64,000 bases of DNA from an uncultured Acidobacteriia bacterium (GTDB lineage Bacteria; Acidobacteriota; Terriglobia; Bryobacterales; Bryobacteraceae), in the NCBI GenBank assembly GCA_903875575.1, contig CAIQWJ010000078.1, positions 54,329 to 118,328 on the forward strand, given 5' to 3'. A model generated the notes under the pieces. It was not told where the DNA came from. It saw only the letters and a list, made by a program, of their open reading frames with translations, and did not search any database. Below, in pieces: positions 1 to 8,526 of the stretch; positions within the stretch are counted from its first letter, which is position 1; every line of letters starts with the position of its first letter. Made by a program: the position numbers and the translations under genes.

Positions 1-1065
1 TCCACTGAGGCGCTGGTCCACGAACTTTCCGAGCATTTCATTGGACAAGACGCTCGCGACCTGAAGCGCCTGGTGCGCGGCTGCTACGACCAGAATTTCT
101 ATCACGGCGGCGCGCACTACATGTCGGCGCTCGGCGGCATCGAGATGGCGCTCTGGGATATTGTGGGCAAGAGCCTGGGCCAGCCCGTTCACAGAATGCT
201 GGGCGGCCGGGTTCGCGACAAAGTCAAGGTCTATCGCTGGGCGGGCGGCAACAACAACGCTCCGGGAGCCGCGGCGGAAGAAGCCGCAAGAGTGGTAGCG
301 GAGGGCGCGCGTGCACTGAAGATGAACGCCTGCCCACCACTGGCCGCCATCGACACCTACGGCGGTATTCGTGCGGCGGTGGATCGCGCGCGGGCGGTTC
401 GCGACGCCGTGGGGCCGGAAGTGGATATCGCGTTCGATTTCCACGGGCGCTGCAATGTTCCGATGGCGCGAAGGCTGGCTAAGGAACTGGAGTTCGCGAG
501 TCCGCTGTTCTACGAGGAACCTGTCAGGCCCGAATACAACCGCTGGCTGCCGGAGATTGCGGGCATTACACACGTGCCCATTGCGACCGGCGAGCGCATG
601 CACACCGTAGCGGAGTTTGCGGCCGTCCTTGCCGCGAAGGGCGCGCATATTCTGCAACCCGACGTCGTTCACATCGGCGGCATCATGAACACGGCCGAAG
701 TGGCGGCGCTGGCCGAAGCCAACGGGATCGCGCTGGCCCCGCACTGTCCCCTTTCTCCAATCATGTTCATGGCGTCCATGCAGGTGGTGGCGCAGTCCCG
801 GGCTGGCTGGATTCTCGAATGGTCCAAGGGGATTCACTACAACTCTCACGGTGCGAAAGGGTCGGTGGACCCCTGGCTGCGTTACGTCGCGGAGAAGGAT
901 TGGCCGTTGTTCGATACCGACGACACTGGGCACCTGCCCGTCACCGAGCGCGCCGGATTGGGCGTGGATATCGACTGGGAAGAAGTGAAGCGCGGCGCTG
1001 TTGAAGGCACAAAATGGCGCGATCAACTCATGGAACTGCCGGACGGCACGAAGGCTAACTGGTAG
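1..1065 (+). CDS. Enolase-superfamily dehydratase (mandelate racemase/galactonate dehydratase-like), 5' truncated by window
   Basis: The reading frame is open from base 1, so the N-terminal capping domain starts outside the window. What remains is the (beta/alpha)7-beta barrel of the mandelate racemase/muconate lactonizing family. Visible landmarks are a lysine in ALKMNACPP, the metal-ligand strand with FDFHGR, the second ligand in FYEEPV, the segment TGERMH, the QPDVVHIGGI strand and a late catalytic histidine in LAPHCPLSP. Members of this family abstract a proton next to a carboxylate, usually to dehydrate sugar acids. The H-near-PLSP arrangement resembles galactonate dehydratases (DgoD), but substrate cannot be assigned from the barrel alone. 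The next gene is convergent, 15 bp away. Confidence 0.85.
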   Translation, partial: STEALVHELSEHFIGQDARDLKRLVRGCYDQNFYHGGAHYMSALGGIEMALWDIVGKSLGQPVHRMLGGRVRDKVKVYRWAGGNNNAPGAAAEEAARVVAEGARALKMNACPPLAAIDTYGGIRAAVDRARAVRDAVGPEVDIAFDFHGRCNVPMARRLAKELEFASPLFYEEPVRPEYNRWLPEIAGITHVPIATGERMHTVAEFAAVLAAKGAHILQPDVVHIGGIMNTAEVAALAEANGIALAPHCPLSPIMFMASMQVVAQSRAGWILEWSKGIHYNSHGAKGSVDPWLRYVAEKDWPLFDTDDTGHLPVTERAGLGVDIDWEEVKRGAVEGTKWRDQLMELPDGTKANW

Positions 1066-1080
1066 TTAGCCTGGCGCAAA

Positions 1081-1905
1081 TCAGCCCGGGCCCGGCATCG
1101 TCTGCAGTACTTCGCCGCGTTTGATTTCGGCGAAACGCGTAAGTATTTCTTCGTGCAGCAAACCGTTATCGGTCAGAATGTCGACGGACTTCATGGAGTG
1201 CGGGCGGCCAAGCGTGTCTGTGCAGGCACCCCCTGCTTCTGTCACCAATAACTTGCCGGCCGCCAGATCCCAGGGGCTCAGACCGCCCTCCCAAAAGGCG
1301 TCCAGCCTGCCGCAGGCAGTAGAGGCCAGATCGAGGGCCGCCGAACCGGCGCGCCGCACGCCGTGACTCTCCACCGTCAGCTGATAAAAGTAATGGATAT
1401 TCGCGCTGTTGCTGCGATTGTCGTTGGGAAAGCCTGTACATGTCAGGCTCTTCGCCAGACTGTCGACGCGCGAAACATGGATTCGCCTGCCATTCAGAAA
1501 GGCTCCGGCACCCTTCTCGCAGGCAAATAGCTCGTTGCGTGTGGGATCGAAGACGACGCCGACAATCAGTTCTCCCGCCTTTTCGAGCGCCATTGTCACG
1601 CTCCATATCGGGTAGCCATGGGCGAAGTTCGTCGTCCCGTCAAGCGGGTCCACATACCAGCGGTATTCGGAGGCACATTCCTGGCCGCCACCTTCTTCCG
1701 CCTGAATGGAGTGTGACGGAAAGTACTCGCGAAGGCGCTCTACGACCAGCTTTTCCGAGGCGCGGTCCGCCTCAGTTACCAGATTGAATTCAGTCTTCAG
1801 ATCGTACCCGCTCTGCCCCTCAAGAGATCGGCGTTCGAAGTGGTAACGAAGCAGATTACCAGCGGCGAGCGATATCTCAATGGCCGCCTCCAGATGTGAA
1901 GGCAT
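1081..1905 (-). CDS. suhB: Inositol monophosphatase family protein
   Basis: A 274-residue protein of the usual length for the Mg2+-dependent inositol monophosphatase family. It shows the first metal-ligand pair EEGG near residue 70, the signature DPLDGTTNF at about residues 86-94 and the late motif PWDLAAG, so all catalytic metal ligands appear present. Such enzymes hydrolyse inositol-1-phosphate and related sugar phosphates; SuhB also has an RNA polymerase role in some bacteria. It lies 3 bp downstream of the Hfq-like gene and is probably cotranscribed with it. The suhB symbol reflects family resemblance, not a proven orthology. Confidence 0.88.
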   Translation of the reverse strand: MPSHLEAAIEISLAAGNLLRYHFERRSLEGQSGYDLKTEFNLVTEADRASEKLVVERLREYFPSHSIQAEEGGGQECASEYRWYVDPLDGTTNFAHGYPIWSVTMALEKAGELIVGVVFDPTRNELFACEKGAGAFLNGRRIHVSRVDSLAKSLTCTGFPNDNRSNSANIHYFYQLTVESHGVRRAGSAALDLASTACGRLDAFWEGGLSPWDLAAGKLLVTEAGGACTDTLGRPHSMKSVDILTDNGLLHEEILTRFAEIKRGEVLQTMPGPG

Positions 1906-1908
1906 CTT

Positions 1909-2148
1909 CTACGCGACCTCGTAGAGGTACTTGATGTCGTGTTTGAAAATGAACAGGTTCGGCTCGTTTTGGCGCGTAATCCGAATAAACCGCTGGTCGT
2001 AATATTCAATGATGCCGCCAACTGTCTCGTTATCGGCCAGCTTGACGCGAACGGGAATCTTCTTTTCAATGAGGTGCTTCAGGTACCTTGTTTCCTCAAA
2101 CGTCTGTTCCACGGGCCGTAGGGCCTTTGCTTTGGTTGCTGGCTTCAT
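1909..2148 (-). CDS. hfq: Hfq-like Sm-fold RNA chaperone
   Basis: A 79-residue protein with an N-terminal basic tail of about 15 residues followed by an Sm fold. The Sm1 part reads IPVRVKLADNETVGGIIEYY and the Sm2 part has NLFIFKHDIKYL, which matches the Hfq YKH element with F for Y. Hfq forms a hexameric ring that binds U-rich sRNA and A-rich mRNA. This copy is divergent from the proteobacterial protein: the distal-face and proximal-pocket residues are only partly recognisable and the C-terminal tail is missing. ATG start at 2148. It is followed after 3 bp by the inositol-phosphatase gene. Confidence 0.75.
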   Translation of the reverse strand: MKPATKAKALRPVEQTFEETRYLKHLIEKKIPVRVKLADNETVGGIIEYYDQRFIRITRQNEPNLFIFKHDIKYLYEVA

Positions 2149-2166
2149 TGAGAGTCGTTTTCCCGA

Positions 2167-3285
2167 TCAGTTTCCGATACGCTGCGGCTGTTTTGGCGCC
2201 GGCGGCACCGGCTTTTTCGGCGTCCGGATGGTCTCATCAGACGGCGTGACTGTTACGCTTTGCGACTGATTGCCCTGCGGCGAACCAGCCCCGGATTGCG
2301 CGACCGCCTCTCCATAGTATCCACTGCGTGCCGATACTTTCCACGCCGGTGTCGCGGAAGAACCGGTGACGGTCACCTGCAGGCTATGGAAACGGTCGGC
2401 AGTCAGGGGCGCACCCTTCGGATAAAATGCCAAAAGGTACTGGGTGCGGAGATCCCGCAGAATCCCGTCGAAGGCTTTATCTAATTCAGTCCCCAGCGTG
2501 GGCGCAAACACCTGGCCGCCGGTGCGCTGAGAAAGAGTGGTGAGAGCATTCTCGCCGCCGATATTGCGGCCTGCATCATTGGTAACCGGAACCACAAGAA
2601 TGGGATAGATCACGGCATCCGCCAGTTGTGCCGCCTCCGCGGCGAGCTGAAAGGAAGTCCTGCTAAGCGTATCGCCGCCATCCGTGACCACGACCAGAAC
2701 CTTGCGCCCCGGCCTGCCTTCAATATCGCGCGATGCGAGCAGGATGGCGTCATAAAGCGAGGTCCCTGCCTCGCCATGCAGCAGCCGCAGTTGACGGTCT
2801 ATCGTGGCGGGATCGCGCGTGAAGCCGACCTGTTTTACGACCTCCCAGTTGAAACTGTACAAGGCGACGGCATCCTGGGGATTTCCGCTGCGGGTGACCG
2901 CGCGGACAAAACGAGTGACGGAATCCGTCTCATATTTGAGGTCCTTCGCGGTGGAGCCGCTGGCGTCAATCAGGACGGCGATCGAAAGCGGCTGTTCGGT
3001 CTCTCGCTCGAAGACGGCAATTTGCTGGATTGCCCCGTTATCGCGGACCGCAAAATCGGCTTTCTCAAGTGAGCCAACCAGTGCCCCGTTCGCATCCTTG
3101 ACCGTAGCGAGAATTCTGACCAGTTGGACGTTAGCGCTGAAAGTGGGAGGAGCGGCCTGCTGGGCAGGGACACTGCCGCACAGCATCAGGCAGCCCGCGA
3201 GGCAGGCGGCGAGCTTACTCGGCGGCAACAGTGCCGGCGCGCGGAGCATCCTGATCCCACTCTCCTTCCACCCAGACTTCACCAT
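2167..3285 (-). CDS. VWA-domain protein, acidobacterial VWFA-related type, secreted
   Basis: A 372-residue protein with an N-terminal signal peptide (hydrophobic run ending CGSVPAQQ), a short beta segment (NVQLVRILATVKDANG) and a von Willebrand A domain with the metal-site motif DASGS in AVLIDASGSTAKDL. A further VVTDGGD strand fits the MIDAS fold. The C terminus is Pro/Lys/Ser rich. Proteins of this layout are expanded in Acidobacteriota; their partners are unknown. Two starts are possible: ATG 3285, preceded by GGAG ten bases away, or ATG 3249, which gives a more compact signal peptide. Either start overlaps the end of the upstream MoaD-MoaE gene. Confidence 0.8.
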   Translation of the reverse strand: MVKSGWKESGIRMLRAPALLPPSKLAACLAGCLMLCGSVPAQQAAPPTFSANVQLVRILATVKDANGALVGSLEKADFAVRDNGAIQQIAVFERETEQPLSIAVLIDASGSTAKDLKYETDSVTRFVRAVTRSGNPQDAVALYSFNWEVVKQVGFTRDPATIDRQLRLLHGEAGTSLYDAILLASRDIEGRPGRKVLVVVTDGGDTLSRTSFQLAAEAAQLADAVIYPILVVPVTNDAGRNIGGENALTTLSQRTGGQVFAPTLGTELDKAFDGILRDLRTQYLLAFYPKGAPLTADRFHSLQVTVTGSSATPAWKVSARSGYYGEAVAQSGAGSPQGNQSQSVTVTPSDETIRTPKKPVPPAPKQPQRIGN

Positions 3286-3946
3286 CCGCGAAATACTCCT
3301 TCTTCCAGACCGGGACCAGTCGCTTCAGGCGGTTGATCCCTTCAAGCGCCGCATCGAACGCCGGACGCCGGTGGGGTGCCGTGGCCACGATGACTACGCT
3401 GGCCTCGCCGATCTGCATGGTGCCCAGCCGATGCACGATAGCGACCCGGCTGACTGCAAACTCCACAGCGATGGCCCGGCCGATTTCAGCCATCTTACGG
3501 ATCGCCATGCCCTCGTAGCACTCGTAATCCAGCCGCAGCGTCTCACGGCCCCTGGTATTGTTACGGACCACACCCTGAAAAGTTACACTGGCACCGTCAA
3601 AACCCTGCAAAAGTTTCGATTCGAGGCCCCGGAGGTCGATTGTTTCGCGCGTCAGGGCGAAATAGTGACCAGCCGGATCTTCAATCTCATGAAACGGGCC
3701 TGAACCGCCACTAACCGGCGGCAGAAGAGCAACTTCATCACCTTCCGCGAGCAACGCTTCCCTTGTTGTGAACTCCTGATTACGTGCGATCACGACACTG
3801 CCGGCCATGGCCCCGAGTTTCGGATTGAGTGCCGCGTAATGGTCGAAGACGGAGCCGGCAGTGGCTCCGGACGGGACTTCGAGGCGGTCTTCGGAACAAC
3901 CACAGACATCCTTCAACTGGCCGAAAAACAGTACGTTAATTTTCAT
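3215..3946 (-). CDS. moaX: MoaD-MoaE fusion, molybdopterin synthase
   Basis: A 243-residue fusion of both molybdopterin synthase subunits. Residues 1-81 are a ubiquitin-like MoaD (start MKINVLFFGQL, end LLPPVSGG at 80-81). Residues from about 90 are MoaE, with HRLG, HRRPAF and the catalytic-lysine segment VWKKEYF. The enzyme adds two sulfurs to cyclic pyranopterin monophosphate in molybdenum-cofactor synthesis. The ATG at 3946 is chosen because it gives a native-length MoaD; the frame extends 21 codons further upstream without homology. The MoaD Gly-Gly, which must be free to carry thiocarboxylate, is buried, so cleavage is expected, as known for mycobacterial MoaX. The moaX symbol is by analogy. 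Confidence 0.88.
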   Translation of the reverse strand: MKINVLFFGQLKDVCGCSEDRLEVPSGATAGSVFDHYAALNPKLGAMAGSVVIARNQEFTTREALLAEGDEVALLPPVSGGSGPFHEIEDPAGHYFALTRETIDLRGLESKLLQGFDGASVTFQGVVRNNTRGRETLRLDYECYEGMAIRKMAEIGRAIAVEFAVSRVAIVHRLGTMQIGEASVVIVATAPHRRPAFDAALEGINRLKRLVPVWKKEYFADGEVWVEGEWDQDAPRAGTVAAE

Positions 3947-3992
3947 TTTCAGAGGCGAGAACCACCACGCTACCATGTCGGAGAGAATCCCC

Positions 3993-4409
3993 ATGACGCC
4001 CACCGTCACCAGAATCCGAGTCCGCTACGCCGAAACCGACCAGATGGGCGTAGTCTATTATGCCAACTATCTCGTCTGGATGGAGGTAGCGCGGGTAGAC
4101 TACTGCCAGGCCGCCGGCTTCCGGTACAAGGATCTGGAAGTGGAACACGGCATTCTGTTGGCTGTCACCGAGGCCAATTGCCGGTACAAGAGTCCCGCCC
4201 GGTACGACGATGAGGTGGAAATCACGACGACGTTATCGAGGGCGAACCGGCGTGCCGTGACTTTCGAGTACGAGATGAAATCGGTCAGTTCAGGGCAGGT
4301 ACTGGCACAGGGCTTCACGAGTCACATGTTTCTGAACCGGGAACTGCGACCGGCGAGTTTGCCGGATGCTTTCCGAAAAATGCTGGGCATCGCGGCGGGC
4401 AAGAGTTAA
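3993..4409 (+). CDS. Acyl-CoA thioesterase, YbgC/4HBT hot-dog family
   Basis: A 138-residue single hot-dog domain. The active-site helix entry reads YAETDQMGVVYYANYLVWME: the aspartate of DQMG is the expected catalytic residue, and Tyr stands where many YbgC proteins have His, which is a common variant. The ATG at 3993 is preferred over 3975 because GGAGAG lies about seven bases upstream. Such enzymes hydrolyse short-chain or hydroxybenzoyl-CoA thioesters and often associate with envelope systems. The gene diverges from the MoaD-MoaE gene, and its last four bases overlap the end of the convergent Uma2 gene. Confidence 0.82.
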   Translation: MTPTVTRIRVRYAETDQMGVVYYANYLVWMEVARVDYCQAAGFRYKDLEVEHGILLAVTEANCRYKSPARYDDEVEITTTLSRANRRAVTFEYEMKSVSSGQVLAQGFTSHMFLNRELRPASLPDAFRKMLGIAAGKS

Positions 4410-4930
4410 TCGAACATGTCGTCGGGCTTGACGGTGAGGTTCAGTTCGGGCACCGTGAACGAGGTGACTTCGTTCAGGCCCGCGTCACAGGTGTAGAGGC
4501 GGTGGGAGTGGGGATCCACCAGCCAGACGTGCGTAACGCCCCAGGCGCGATACTCCTGCAGTTTGGCGCGGACGGCGCTCAGGCGGTCGTCGGAAGATAG
4601 AACTTCAATGGCGATAAGAGGCGGCGAATCGGGAACGTTTTCCGGCTGGGAAGGCCAAAAGATCGCGACATCCGGGATGAGATACAGGCCCTCGCGCATT
4701 TTCACCCGCAGTTCCGGGCAAGTGAACACGGAAAGCTTCCTGCGAAACGCTTCAAAAAAGAATATGAGAAGGGCTTGTGTGCGTGCGTGAAGGTAATCCG
4801 GCACTGATCTTTCCACCAATTCGCCGTCCCGGTATTCCTGATCGGTACCGGGAAAGCTTGTGTGCAGATACTCATCGGCGGATATTGCCGTCTTCGCTGC
4901 CATAGCTACAGCATAGCGCGGTTTCGGCAC
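4406..4930 (-). CDS. Uma2-family (DUF820) PD-(D/E)XK nuclease-like protein
   Basis: A 174-residue protein of the Uma2/DUF820 family, which has a restriction-endonuclease-like fold and is common in multiple copies in Cyanobacteria, Chloroflexi and Acidobacteriota. Core elements are visible: the entry DGELVERSVPDYLHA, the strand LIPDVAIF, the ligand strand IAIEVLSSDD and the conserved YRAWGVTHVWLVDP. Biological role is unknown; many copies sit alone, as here. The GTG at 4930 has GGAG eight bases upstream; the ATG at 4903 (MAAKTA) is a plausible alternative. It overlaps the convergent thioesterase gene by four bases. Confidence 0.8.
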   Translation of the reverse strand: MPKPRYAVAMAAKTAISADEYLHTSFPGTDQEYRDGELVERSVPDYLHARTQALLIFFFEAFRRKLSVFTCPELRVKMREGLYLIPDVAIFWPSQPENVPDSPPLIAIEVLSSDDRLSAVRAKLQEYRAWGVTHVWLVDPHSHRLYTCDAGLNEVTSFTVPELNLTVKPDDMFD

Positions 4931-4979
4931 TTTGCGGACTCCACTGTTATCATAAGAGAGTAGTTTCCCCTTCTAACCC

Positions 4980-6581
4980 GTGATCTCAGTTAATAACCTC
5001 AGCATGCGCTACGGCGCCAAAGTACTATTTGACGACGTCAACGTGACGTTCCTGCCCGGTCGCCGCTACGGCCTCACCGGCCCGAACGGCGCTGGAAAAT
5101 CCACGTTCATGAAGATCCTCACGGGCGAACTCGACGCGCAAAAAGGCACTGTAGTGCGCCCCAAACGCGTCGGCGTTTTGAGTCAGGATCAGTTCGCGTT
5201 CGACGCCTTCCGCGTCGTCGATACCGTAATCATGGGCAATCGTCCCCTCTGGCAGGCCCTCGAAGAACGCGATATTCTCTACGCCAAAGAAGACATGACG
5301 GACGAGGACGGCATGCGCCTCGGCGAACTGGAAGGCGTGGTCGCGGAGAACGACGGCTACACGGCGGAGAGCGACGCGGCGATTCTGCTTGACGGTCTGG
5401 ACATCCCCGAAGATCTGCACGAACGCAAAATGAGCGAACTGCAGGGCGGCCAGAAAGTCGGCGTCCTGCTCGCGCAGGCTTTGTTTGGCGGACCCGAAGC
5501 GCTGCTTCTCGACGAACCGACGAACCACCTCGATCTGGAATCGATCCACTGGCTGCAGGACTTCCTGTCACGTTACCAGGGCACCCTGATCGTCATTTCG
5601 CACGATCGCCACTTCCTCAACAGCGTTTGCACCCATACGGCCGATATCGACTACGAAACCATCATCACTTATACCGGCGGGTACGATGACATGGTTCTGG
5701 CGAAGACCCAGGTGCGCTCGCGACTGGAATCGGAAAACGCGCAGCGGGAAAAAAAGATCGCCCAGCTCAACGAATTCATCGCCCGCTTTTCGGCCGGTAC
5801 ACGTTCGAGTCAGGTGACTTCACGTAAGAAGGAAGTCGAACGGCTCGCAACAAGCGATCTGGCGCGTTCCAACATTGCGCGCCCCTTCCTGCGTTTCGAC
5901 ATGAAGCGCCCATCTGGCCGCCACGCGCTGGAGATCAAGGGACTGACGAAGTCCTACGACGGTGAAGCCCCTGTCATCTCGAACTTCACAGCCAGCATTT
6001 CCCGCGGTGAGAAGATCGGCATCATCGGGCGCAACGGCGTGGGAAAGACCACGATCCTGCGCTCCATCATTGCCGCAGCCCCCGGGGTCAGCGACGAAGA
6101 CTTCAAAATCGACAGCGGCACCATCGAATGGGGTCACGAGGCACAGGTCGGCTACTTCGCGCAGGACCATCGGGCGACGATCCTGCCAGGACTCACGGTG
6201 TTTGAATGGCTGCAGCAGTTCGACCCCCAGGCCGGCAACGAAGAACTTCGCGGGCTGCTTGGACAGATGTTGTTCAAGAGCGAAGAAGGCCTGAAACCGA
6301 CGGCGGCGCTTTCGGGTGGAGAGGCGGCGCGATTGATCTTTTGCCGACTGATGCTGCAAAAACCCAACATCCTTGTGATGGACGAACCGACGAACCACCT
6401 GGATCTCGAATCCATCAACGCCATGAACTTCGCTCTGCAGAAGTTCCAGGGAACGCTGTTCCTGGTCACGCACGATCACGATCTGCTGGAGGAGACTGCC
6501 ACGCGAATCTGGCGGGTTTCTCACGCGGGCATCGAAGACTTCAAGGGCGCGTACGAAGAACTTCAGTCCGTCGGTGCCTGA
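4980..6581 (+). CDS. ybiT: ABC-F family ATPase, YbiT-like
   Basis: A 533-residue soluble protein with two ABC ATPase domains and no membrane segments. Walker A1 is GPNGAGKST (34-42) and the first signature is degenerate (LQGGQ). Walker B1 is LLLDEPTNHLD, followed by the linker between domains. Walker A2 is GRNGVGKTT, signature 2 is LSGGE and Walker B2 is LVMDEPTNHLD. Blocks such as DQFAFDAFRVVDTVIMG match E. coli YbiT in wording and spacing (530 residues there). ABC-F proteins act on the ribosomal E site; the YbiT subgroup has no settled function. The start is GTG at 4980. Confidence 0.9.
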   Translation: MISVNNLSMRYGAKVLFDDVNVTFLPGRRYGLTGPNGAGKSTFMKILTGELDAQKGTVVRPKRVGVLSQDQFAFDAFRVVDTVIMGNRPLWQALEERDILYAKEDMTDEDGMRLGELEGVVAENDGYTAESDAAILLDGLDIPEDLHERKMSELQGGQKVGVLLAQALFGGPEALLLDEPTNHLDLESIHWLQDFLSRYQGTLIVISHDRHFLNSVCTHTADIDYETIITYTGGYDDMVLAKTQVRSRLESENAQREKKIAQLNEFIARFSAGTRSSQVTSRKKEVERLATSDLARSNIARPFLRFDMKRPSGRHALEIKGLTKSYDGEAPVISNFTASISRGEKIGIIGRNGVGKTTILRSIIAAAPGVSDEDFKIDSGTIEWGHEAQVGYFAQDHRATILPGLTVFEWLQQFDPQAGNEELRGLLGQMLFKSEEGLKPTAALSGGEAARLIFCRLMLQKPNILVMDEPTNHLDLESINAMNFALQKFQGTLFLVTHDHDLLEETATRIWRVSHAGIEDFKGAYEELQSVGA

Positions 6582-6610
6582 CACGGCCTGGCTGGCAGCC
6601 GTGGCAATAG

Positions 6611-6632
6611 TCGCCCCCTTGCGGTCGCGGCG
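6611..6632. repeat. Short GC-rich hairpin repeat, copy 1
   Basis: The 16-base core cccttgcggtcgcggc (6616-6631) is flanked by complementary bases (CGCC / GGCG) and lies 30 bp after the ABC-F stop codon. The identical core recurs at 55733-55748, again just behind a stop codon. It looks like a dispersed gene-end hairpin with possible terminator function, but no U-tract follows. The rest of the 125-bp gap to 6706 shows nothing else I can name. Confidence 0.5.
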
Positions 6633-6706
6633 CGGTAACGCATTCACGCTGCTGAGCCGCGCAGGCAGGTAAGCGGTTGATTTGGAACTGCTGCAGAGGC
6701 TGCTGC

Positions 6707-7405
6707 TCAGAACCGGTAAAATTTGTGTCTGCAGGCCCGGCAGCGGAACGGCGATATAAAAAACAGCCGCAGGAATTCCTCCCACATCCCGCTTCGCGCG
6801 GAACGGCGCACGTTCTTAGACGTACACTTCGGGCAGTAAACATTTGGAACGCGTCCGTCTTCGAGCGAACGATCTTCCGCCGGCACCAGCTGATGCGTTG
6901 GGGGAATGACTTCAGGGGAAGGATAAGCGGGGGGCGGCAACTGAAAGCCAGGAACAGCTTCGCCCAGCGCCTGCTCAATGCGATTGACCACCCCGGAGAC
7001 TTTTTGTGAAGAGATCTTCGACGAATCCCGCAACCGATCCACGGTTTCCGTCTGTAACGCCGATATCTGCTCAAGCTGAGTGATCCGGCCGTCAAGCTGC
7101 GACGTCAAAGCCTGGGTGCTCTGTTCAACCACCCGTTGCCCCATCTCACGGAAGTTCTCGACCAGTTTGGTCTCCAGCATTTCCATGTGCTCGCCGACTC
7201 GCTCTTCGATGAGAGAAGGCAAGTCACCCGAGATTTCCTGGTCGCGACGCCTGCCGCGTCCGAAGTCAGACGTCCGGCTTCTTTCGGCCAGAAGCTCGCG
7301 TAGGGGGTTCGATGCTCTGGAGGATGAGTTTCTCGGTCGACGCATCAGCGGTAGACGGCTTCCTGACCAATTGTAACCCGTCTCTTCCAATCCGGCCTGT
7401 GCCAT
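6707..7405 (-). CDS. Coiled-coil protein with C-terminal zinc ribbon, unknown function
   Basis: A 232-residue protein I cannot assign to a named family. The first 60 residues are basic and low complexity. Residues of about 60-145 form a long amphipathic, probably coiled-coil helix (SLIEERVGEHMEMLETKL and following). A proline-rich linker comes next. The C-terminal 45 residues carry a zinc-ribbon pair, CPKC and CRAC, around RRSARSGMWEEFL. The layout resembles acidobacterial hypothetical proteins ending in the same ribbon. No signal peptide or membrane helix is apparent. ATG start at 7405; it is monocistronic as far as the spacing shows. Confidence 0.6.
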   Translation of the reverse strand: MAQAGLEETGYNWSGSRLPLMRRPRNSSSRASNPLRELLAERSRTSDFGRGRRRDQEISGDLPSLIEERVGEHMEMLETKLVENFREMGQRVVEQSTQALTSQLDGRITQLEQISALQTETVDRLRDSSKISSQKVSGVVNRIEQALGEAVPGFQLPPPAYPSPEVIPPTHQLVPAEDRSLEDGRVPNVYCPKCTSKNVRRSARSGMWEEFLRLFFISPFRCRACRHKFYRF

Positions 7406-7523
7406 GTATCACCACTTTAGTGGATTTTCAGGGCGAAATACACCAATTTGGCCGTTTTTTACCCAAAGAGAGGAACAGAACGCTAACCATCGACAGCGAT
7501 TTTTGGAGCCGGATCAAAGCAAA

Positions 7524-8474
7524 TCAGCGCAGTGTGTCATTGAGGAGTCGGGCCAGCCTGAAGCCAGCGGTCGCCAACTGCGCATCAATCACTGGTATGG
7601 CTTTTCCGAAGTAGTCCGCGCCTACAGTAATGTGAAGTGCCGACACCTTGCCTCTTCGCTCCGCGGAACAAACCGCCTGCGCATCCGGAGTTTCAACGGG
7701 AATCCCGGGATCTAAACTTCCGTACACCACTGCTTGCCCCACCGCATGCGTCTCCCAGGCCCACGCTGTGGCATCGGCGGGCTTCGCGGCCGAAAGAGCC
7801 CTGAACTTCTCCGCAAAACGCGCATTCAGGTCCGCCGCGTAAGCGGACTGCGTAAGCTTCGCCTGCTCGAGCCGATGCTGAATTAGTTTGTAGTCCCAGA
7901 TAGCGTGAAGATTGGAAGGTGTGGTCTCCGAAAAAAACTGCATCGAAGTACAGTTTCCGCCCTGATCGTTGTTGTCCTCGTCATGTAGAGGCTGATGAAT
8001 ATCACCCACGAAGTGAATGATATATCGCAGGGCGGTCGCACGCTCGGCGACGGGGCGGGCCTTGTCGTGCAATACGGTCAATTCGAATTCCATCGCATTC
8101 GTGATGCAGCCAGGACGGTTCTTCCCATCGACAGAAGGCCCCAGGGGTGGGCACCAGGGATCGAGGCTGGTGACCTGGTCCACGGAGCGCGGAATATCGA
8201 CGTAGTGCCAATTGCCCGTCTTCTCGCGGCTCTTGGCGTCGTCCGGCCACGTGGCGGCGTCTGCCATCGGATCATCCGGCCTGTCTTTGCAGAAACGATT
8301 CAGCGCCGGGTCGACCGGGTTCTGCTTCAGCAGATCGTCAACAGCACTGGCTATTGCGGGGTTGAGATGAGCGCGGGCAATCAGAGCCACCATCTGGTGG
8401 CCTTCACACCCCCAGCCAAAGGCAACGGAAGAAAATAGCGAACTGAAGACTGCAGCAAGTAAGAAGCGGCGCAT
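7524..8474 (-). CDS. S1/P1 nuclease family, secreted
   Basis: A 316-residue protein with a signal peptide of about 20 residues; cleavage would expose the tryptophan of GWGCEGHQMVALIA. In the S1/P1 family the mature N-terminal Trp is itself a zinc ligand, which supports this cleavage. Further ligand motifs are WHYVDIP and HFVGDIHQPLHDE followed by DQGGN. The family hydrolyses single-stranded nucleic acids and 3'-nucleotides with three zinc ions and is usually extracytoplasmic. Two cysteines near the N terminus and further ones downstream may pair. ATG at 8474. Confidence 0.88.
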   Translation of the reverse strand: MRRFLLAAVFSSLFSSVAFGWGCEGHQMVALIARAHLNPAIASAVDDLLKQNPVDPALNRFCKDRPDDPMADAATWPDDAKSREKTGNWHYVDIPRSVDQVTSLDPWCPPLGPSVDGKNRPGCITNAMEFELTVLHDKARPVAERATALRYIIHFVGDIHQPLHDEDNNDQGGNCTSMQFFSETTPSNLHAIWDYKLIQHRLEQAKLTQSAYAADLNARFAEKFRALSAAKPADATAWAWETHAVGQAVVYGSLDPGIPVETPDAQAVCSAERRGKVSALHITVGADYFGKAIPVIDAQLATAGFRLARLLNDTLR

Positions 8475-8526
8475 GTCTGATTGTACCCCCGGATTATGTC
8501 AATCGGGCAAACCCGGACCAGGCCGG

